Assembly: GCA_016699635.1 (NCBI GenBank)
Contig: CP064983.1
Location: forward strand, 2,852,001 to 2,916,000
DNA length: 64,000 bases
Source of the DNA: Bacteroidota bacterium
GTDB lineage: Bacteria > Bacteroidota > Bacteroidia > AKYH767-A > OLB10
Reading direction: 5' to 3'
This document shows, in pieces, positions 58,401 to 64,000 of the stretch. Below the pieces are notes generated by a model. That model was not told the origin of the DNA, made no database searches, and was given only the letters and a program-made list of their open reading frames with translations. The first letter of the stretch is position 1. The number at the start of each line of letters is the position of its first letter. A program made the position numbers and the translations under genes.

Positions 58401-61400
58401 AGCTCTGCTAAGGCTTGCCCCGGTACAATTGCTAATAGTGTTGTGGTTGCTGTAAAAGCAATTCCTACAGCAAACATTTCAAGTGTTACCAATGCCACAA
58501 TCTGTAAAAATGACAGCGTGCGCATGCAGGTTAGTTTTACAGGCAATGGAACGCCATACACATTTGGTTTGGTGACCAATGCCGGTGCACCTGCAAATGT
58601 AAATGCAGCTACGAATCCCTATTATTTTTATGTGCATCCTACAACGAGTACTAATTATATAGTTACAACAGTTACTGATGCATTTTGCAGTAAGTCAAAT
58701 ATCAATGATACAGTAGCTGTAACAGTAAACCAACTGCCTACTGCCGTACTTTCCGGAACTACAACAATTTGTGCCGGTCAGCCAACAACTTTGACAATTA
58801 ACTTTACCGGAACAGGTCCATTTACAGGAAGCTATGTTGCAAGTACAGGTGGCACCACCAATTTTAATACTTCAGCAAATCCTTACACATTTAATGTTTC
58901 GCCAAGTGCAACAACAACGTATTCATTAAGTGCTACCATTAATGATTCAAAATGTTCTAATAACACCAATCCTGCAACAGCAATTGTAACGGTTAACGCA
59001 TTGCCGCAGGCATCTATCAGCGGCAACAAAACAATCTGTACCGGAGCGAATGATACTTTATTAGTAAACTTTACTTCAGGTAATGCACCATGGACATTCT
59101 ATTACAAAGATGGAGTAGGAAATACTTATGGTCCGGTTACAACAAGTAATAACCCATATAAGGTAGTTGTTAGTCCAACAGCTACTACTACATTTCAACT
59201 TGATTCTGTATTTAGCGGAGTTTGTAAAGGAAGTGTAAATGGAATTGGTAGTGTTACTGTGCGACCGTTGCCAACAGCAACATTTACAACTAACAACGAT
59301 ACTATTTGTAATGGTAATGCAACTAACTTAACAATTCAGTTTACCGGTACTGCACCATTCAGTTATCAGTTACAAGGACAAGCAGTGCAGAATGCAGCTA
59401 CCAACCCTGTTACCATCAATGTTAATCCAACAACTACTACAAATTGCACATTGGTTCAGGTAAATGATCAGCTTTGTACAAGTGCAACAAGTCAACAAGT
59501 AAAAATTACAGTTCTTAATTTACCAACTGCTGTTCTGACAACAACAACGCCTAATTTATGTACAGGAGTGAGTGGAAGTATTACCATAAACTTTACAGGT
59601 AACGTATTTCACTACAGCATACTCAAATGGAACTGTAAACACACCTGTTGTAAGCAATACAAATTCTATTGTTATTCCGGTTTCTGCAACAGTTAACACA
59701 ACATATTCATTAGTTGGAAATGTTAACAGCATGTATGGTTGTAATGCACCTGTTAATCCGGCAACTGCTTTAATTACTGTGAGACCATTGCCAACAATGA
59801 CTATCAGTGGTAATCCAATAATATGTGAGAGTACATCAGCAAATTTCAACATAACATTTACCGGTACAGCACCATTCAATTATAGTTATTTTAATGGAAC
59901 ATCTAATGTAAATGGAACAACAAGTACAAATCCATTAACAATAACCGTAAGTCCGCCTGTTGGAACTACAACCTATACTCCTGTTAGTATTGCCGATCAA
60001 TATTGTACAGGCACAGCGTTGAATGGTTCATCTGTTGTGAAAGTTAATCCAAAACCAACTGCAACATTATTTGGAAATGATACCATTTGTGTAGGAAGCA
60101 GTTCTTTCATTGCAATTAAATTTGTGGGTACACCGCCATTCGACTATAGTTATACAACAAATGGCGTTTCATCGGGTAGCCTTTCTTCGCCTGTTGACTC
60201 TGTTTCAATTCCTGTTGCACCAAATGTTAATACAACTTATGCATTGTCAACAAGTATTTCTGATGCTAATTGCTCTAACAGCAATATCAATCAGTCGGTT
60301 TACATGAAAGTTACTCCAATACCGACAGCAGCAATAACGGGAACCAATGCAATTTGTAGTGGAGGTTCAACAAATCTCACCATCAATTTTACCGGAGAAG
60401 CACCCTTATAATTATTCTTACTTGTAGGTGGAACTACAATGGGACCATTTACAACCAATAATACTTCTGTAACAATTCCTGTGAGTCCAACTGCCAATAC
60501 AAATTATACACTTCCGGCAACAGTTAATGGAAATGGATGTAACGGGCCGGCTTCAGGTAATGCAATGATTACAGTCAATGCAATACCACAGGCGGTAATT
60601 TCTACTGCAAAAGATTCAATCTGTAAAGGTGATAGTACACAATTATCAATTCAATTTACAGGTGCTGCACCGTTTACATATCAGTTACAGGGACAAGGTG
60701 TTACTAACGCAACATCTAATCCGCATACATTCTATGTTTCGCCACAAAGCAATACATCTTATGTACTGACAAACATTACAGATAATAATTGCCCTGCAGT
60801 AATTAATCAGAACATTGGTGTTAAAGTGCTGGATAATCCAACTGTAGCTATTTCAACGGCAACACCTTCATTGTGTAAAGGAAATCCGGGAAGTATTACT
60901 CTTAACTTTACTGCAAATGGGCCTTATAGTGTAACTTACAATGACGGCACATCAAACTTCCCGTGACGTCCACAAGTAATTCAATGACAATTCCTGTTAC
61001 GCCAACGGCAACTACTACATATACATTGTCCGGAGTAGTTACAGGTTTATTAGGCTGTAAGACTTCTGCAACAGGAGCAACAACTGTTACAGTACATGAA
61101 TTACCACAAGCTGTTATTTCAGGCAAACCTGTAATATGTTTAAATGAAATAGCACCAATACAGATTCAGTTTACGGGAACAGCTCCATTTAATTATAGTT
61201 ATCAGAATAACGTGACAGGACAGATTAACAATGGAACAACATCACAAAATCCATTAACAATAAATCTTAGTCCAACAACTACCACATCGTATAATCTGAC
61301 AGCAATTAGTGATAAGAATTGCCCCGGAACGCAAATAAGTGGTTTAGCAAATATTACAGTTAATCCGTTGCCGCAGCCTGTCATTACAGGTGTAAATCAG

Positions 61401-62351
61401 GTTTGTGAAGGTACACCTTCTGTTCTATCAACAACACTTCCTTACCAATCTTATCAATGGTCTAATGCAACTACAGGAAGTACAACGGCAGTTACTACTA
61501 CAGGTACATATACGGTAGAAGTTACTGATATAAATGGTTGTAAAAAATTATCTCCACCATTTGCATTTATTGCTCATCCATATCCTGTTGTTAATTTTAC
61601 AAACGATACAAGCAAAACATGTCAGGTGCCAAGAGTTAACTACTTCAATCAATCATTGTATCAGCCTGGAGCAACATTCCAATGGAGTCTTGGTGAAAAT
61701 GCTGTTTCCAATGAAGTTAATCCTTCACATGTTTACAGTCAGCCGGGTACTTATAATGTGCAGTTGATTGTTACCAATCCATTTGGATGTAAAGATTCAA
61801 TAGAGAAACAAGTAGAAGTAATTTTCTATCCATTGCCTGTTGCACAATTTACAGCAAATCCAATGGTGACAAATATTTTCAACAGACTAGTAAGTTTCAC
61901 TGATCAGTCTGCCTATGCAGTTAGTTGGAAATGGGTGTTTGGTGAAGGAGATACATTATATGATCAGAATGTTACCCATTATTTCCCAGAGATTGGAGAG
62001 TTTCCTGTTAAGTTGATGATTGAAAACATTTCTGGTTGTAAAGATGAAACACAACAGACCATTGTGATTAATCCATTCTGGTTACCAAATGCATTTACAC
62101 CAAATGGTGATGGACGAAATGAAGTGTTCTTTGATCCTGGTTTTGCGATGGATTATTCAGGATTTAATTTACGTATTTTCAACCGTTGGGGACAAATGCT
62201 GTTCCAGTCAGATTCTCCATCAAAACCATGGGATGGCTCAAATGGCAAAGGTGATTTAGCACCTCAGGGAACCTATGTTTATACACTTAGTGTTACCAAT
62301 AAAGGTGGAAAGCGACATGATTTCAATGGAACAATTACTTTGTTGAGATAA
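55413..62351 (+). CDS. Giant multi-repeat surface protein with PKD and CHU_C domains, several frameshifts
   Basis: About 2310 codons, split by single-base breaks near 56292 (missing T), 56900, 59600, 60406, 60430 and 60960. A signal peptide (HIIALLMFCTVFTVDVKAS) leads into a Cys-rich N-terminal domain (CRDCNG-like). From about 57637 to 61410 there are about fifteen tandem Ig-like repeats of roughly 89 residues, each starting near xLPTAxI and TIC-GxS, with FTGTxPF in the middle. Two PKD-type domains follow, then the CHU_C gliding-motility-type C-terminal sorting domain (LPNAFTPNGDGRNEVFF, FNRWGQMLFQS, KPWDGS, GTYVYTL). It is a T9SS type B cargo, probably a filamentous adhesin or motility surface protein. 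Repairs recover all repeats in order. Confidence 0.85.
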
Positions 62352-62573
62352 GATTATGTAAAAATTAGATTGTTTGATAAATAACAGCCGTTAAAATCAA
62401 TTACAGATTTTAGCGATGTTTGAGCCCTACGAAGATTAAAACTTTATTGCTCACAAATTGAGTAAATATTAAATATAACATTATGAATAAAAACAACCTC
62501 TACGGATGCATAGTCAGACATGAAATCCATTTGTTTAATTTAATTTTGAAGCCTTAAAATTGTTTATAATAGA

Positions 62574-63368
62574 ATGAATCAGTATCACGAGTTACTCAGG
62601 CATGTAATGACCAATGGCGTGGAAAAATCTGACCGCACAGGTACAGGTACTAAAAGTGTTTTTGGGTATCAGATGCGATTTGATTTGCAGAAGGGTTTTC
62701 CGCTTATCACAACAAAAAAACTTCACACCAAATCAATCATACATGAATTATTATGGTTCTTGAAAGGCGAAACGAATATTGAATACTTAAAGCAAAATGG
62801 TGTTTCAATATGGGATGAGTGGGCTGATAAGAATGGGAATCTCGGTCCTGTATATGGACATCAGTGGCGTTCGTGGTCAACTCCTGATGGTAATGGAATT
62901 GATCAGATAAGTTCGTTGATTGACACAATTAAAAACAATCCCGACTCGCGTAGGATGCTTGTGAGTGCATGGAATGTTGCTGATGTATCTAAAATGGCAT
63001 TGCCACCATGTCACATACTTTTTCAGTTTTATGTAGCTAATAAAAAATTGTCATGTCAGCTTTATCAACGTAGCGCTGATATTTTTCTTGGTGTGCCCTT
63101 TAACATAGCCTCTTATGCTTTGCTTGTACACATGATTGCACAGGTTTGTCAATTGGAAGTTGGTGAGTTTATTCATACCCTTGGCGATGCACACATTTAT
63201 TCCAACCATTTTGAACAGGTAGAACTCCAACTTTCGCGAACACCATATCAATTGCCGACACTGCAAATGAATCCATTGGTAAAAGATGTCTTTAAGTTTA
63301 AGTTTGAAGATTTTTATTTTTCGGACTATCAATCGCATCCTGCAATTAAAGCACAGGTAGCAGTTTAA
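62574..63368 (+). CDS. thyA: Thymidylate synthase
   Basis: A 264-residue ThyA, the same length as the E. coli enzyme. The nucleophile is C146 in LPPCHILFQFYV, with DRTGTGTKSVFG, RSADIFLGVPFNIASYALL and the dUMP/folate-binding QLYQRSAD segments. It methylates dUMP with methylene-THF, giving DHF to be recycled by the next gene. It begins 222 bases after the giant gene with nothing else seen in between. Confidence 0.97.
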   Translation: MNQYHELLRHVMTNGVEKSDRTGTGTKSVFGYQMRFDLQKGFPLITTKKLHTKSIIHELLWFLKGETNIEYLKQNGVSIWDEWADKNGNLGPVYGHQWRSWSTPDGNGIDQISSLIDTIKNNPDSRRMLVSAWNVADVSKMALPPCHILFQFYVANKKLSCQLYQRSADIFLGVPFNIASYALLVHMIAQVCQLEVGEFIHTLGDAHIYSNHFEQVELQLSRTPYQLPTLQMNPLVKDVFKFKFEDFYFSDYQSHPAIKAQVAV

Positions 63369-63372
63369 TTTT

Positions 63373-63875
63373 ATGTTAGTTTCAATAATTGCTGCTATGG
63401 ATCAGAATCGTTTAATTGGTGCTGAAAATGATTTGCCATGGCATTTGCCTGTGGACATGAAGTATTTCAAAGAAACTACTTTAGGTCATTATGTTCTTAC
63501 AGGTAGAAAAAATTATGAGAGTATTCCTGAGAAATTCAGACCGCTGAAAGGTAGAACGAATTTAATTGTATCGAATTCTAAAATTCAATTTCCGGGAGCT
63601 ATTTTGGTTTCAAGTATTAAAGAAGGTATTGAGATAGCAAGAAAGGCAGGGGAGAAGGAGCTTTTTATTATTGGTGGCGGACAAGTGTTTAAACAATCAA
63701 TACATCTTGCAAATAGGCTTTATGTCACTTTGATACATCATCAATTTAATGGAGATGTTTTTTTCCTCAAATTAATTGGGAGCAATGGGAAATTATATCA
63801 AGAAAAGATGTTGTGCCAGATGAAAACAATAAATATGCTTGTACTTTTATTGTTGCTGAAAGAATTTCAGTTTAA
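63373..63875 (+). CDS. folA: Dihydrofolate reductase, one frameshift
   Basis: About 167 residues when one base is restored at about 63765 (in the T7/CC run). The N-terminal part has SIIAAMDQNRLIGAENDLPWHLPVDM with W and the catalytic Asp of PVDM split over its strands, then GRKNYESIPEKFRPLKGRTN, and FIIGGGQVFKQ (NADPH loop). The C-terminal strand pair (WEQWEIISRKDV and NNKYACTFIVAERI) is recovered only in the shifted frame, ending at TAA 63873-63875. It reduces DHF to THF. It lies four bases after thyA, a common pairing. Confidence 0.88.
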
Positions 63876-63885
63876 TGATAATAAG

Positions 63886-64000
63886 TTATAAATCATTTTC
63901 ATTCCGGTAAATTTCAATCATATCTTTAAGTCCCTGATCAAATGAAACGGACGGATGCCATTTTTTATCACGCTTAATTTTGGAGTTATCTGCTTTTACA
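63886..64000 (-). CDS. Nucleotide-sugar epimerase/dehydratase-like, C-terminal part
   Basis: The gene runs off the right edge. About 38 residues are seen, ending at TAA 63886-63888: VKADNSKIKRDKKWHPSV, then SFDQGLKDMIEIYR. This tail pattern (SK-KLGW-P-SFEEGL-D-Y) is typical of short-chain epimerases and GDP-mannose 4,6-dehydratase-like enzymes of surface polysaccharide synthesis. It is convergent with folA. Confidence 0.6.
   Translation of the reverse strand, partial: VKADNSKIKRDKKWHPSVSFDQGLKDMIEIYRNENDL

Overview
The window reads as an AT-rich chromosomal segment from a member of the phylum Bacteroidota, probably the Chitinophagales/Sphingobacteriales side. Evidence seen directly: three proteins end in type IX secretion (T9SS) or gliding-type C-terminal sorting domains, candidate promoters have the Bacteroidota form TAnnTTTG, start codons mostly lack a Shine-Dalgarno sequence, and gene neighbourhoods such as S6-S18-L9-EF-P, EtfA/EtfB and YtxH plus holin-X fit the phylum. 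No rRNA, tRNA or CRISPR array was recognised.

Layout. 0-0.5 kb: end of a SAM hydrolase-like gene overlapping an ABM-family gene. 0.5-12.5 kb: an accessory island with every gene on the minus strand and long repeat-rich intergenic spaces. It carries an AlbA_2/Schlafen-like protein next to a uracil-DNA glycosylase homologue, an IS1182-type remnant, a decayed Fic toxin with an intact antitoxin, a complete McrB-McrC restriction pair, a RhuM-Fic/DOC protein, a broken E2-type acyltransferase and a membrane protein. At least seven copies of a GTGCGAC-containing repeat, three strong hairpins and a pair of about 160 bp direct repeats around the McrBC/RhuM block lie between them. 12.5-15.5 kb: an ATP-grasp / GCS2 carboxylate-amine ligase / glutamine amidotransferase operon. 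15.6-33.4 kb: mostly housekeeping genes (pyrR-pyrB, STAS, RNase Z, LptD, amidase, MCE, bifunctional nuclease, EtfAB, YtxH/holin cluster, GAPDH, ABC permease, rpsF-rpsR-rplI, efp). 33.6-42.3 kb: a signalling cluster (single receiver, hybrid kinase with Hpt, sigma-54-type regulator) followed by secreted surface proteins. 42.3-55.3 kb: envelope and metabolic genes (LptF/G permease, Mpl, esterase, HerA-like ATPase, PBP1A, TpiA, PagL-like, nitronate monooxygenase, two M16 peptidases). 55.4-62.4 kb: one giant repeat adhesin with PKD and CHU_C domains. 62.5-64 kb: thyA, folA and the end of a sugar epimerase/dehydratase-like gene.

A caution that applies to the whole annotation: many loci are interrupted by single-base insertions or deletions, often in homopolymers, and these include normally important genes (lptD, the LptF/G permease, folA, PBP-neighbour envelope genes). 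In nearly every case the reading frame resumes exactly where the family homology predicts. I therefore give such loci as one gene with the break noted; most breaks look more like consensus sequence errors than biology. Only the Fic toxin (nonsense plus frameshift), the IS1182 fragment and the GCS2 internal deletion look like probable real lesions.

The most attractive candidates for undescribed biology are the ATP-grasp/GCS2/amidotransferase operon, the glycosylase-AlbA_2 pair, and the repeat family that punctuates the defence island.
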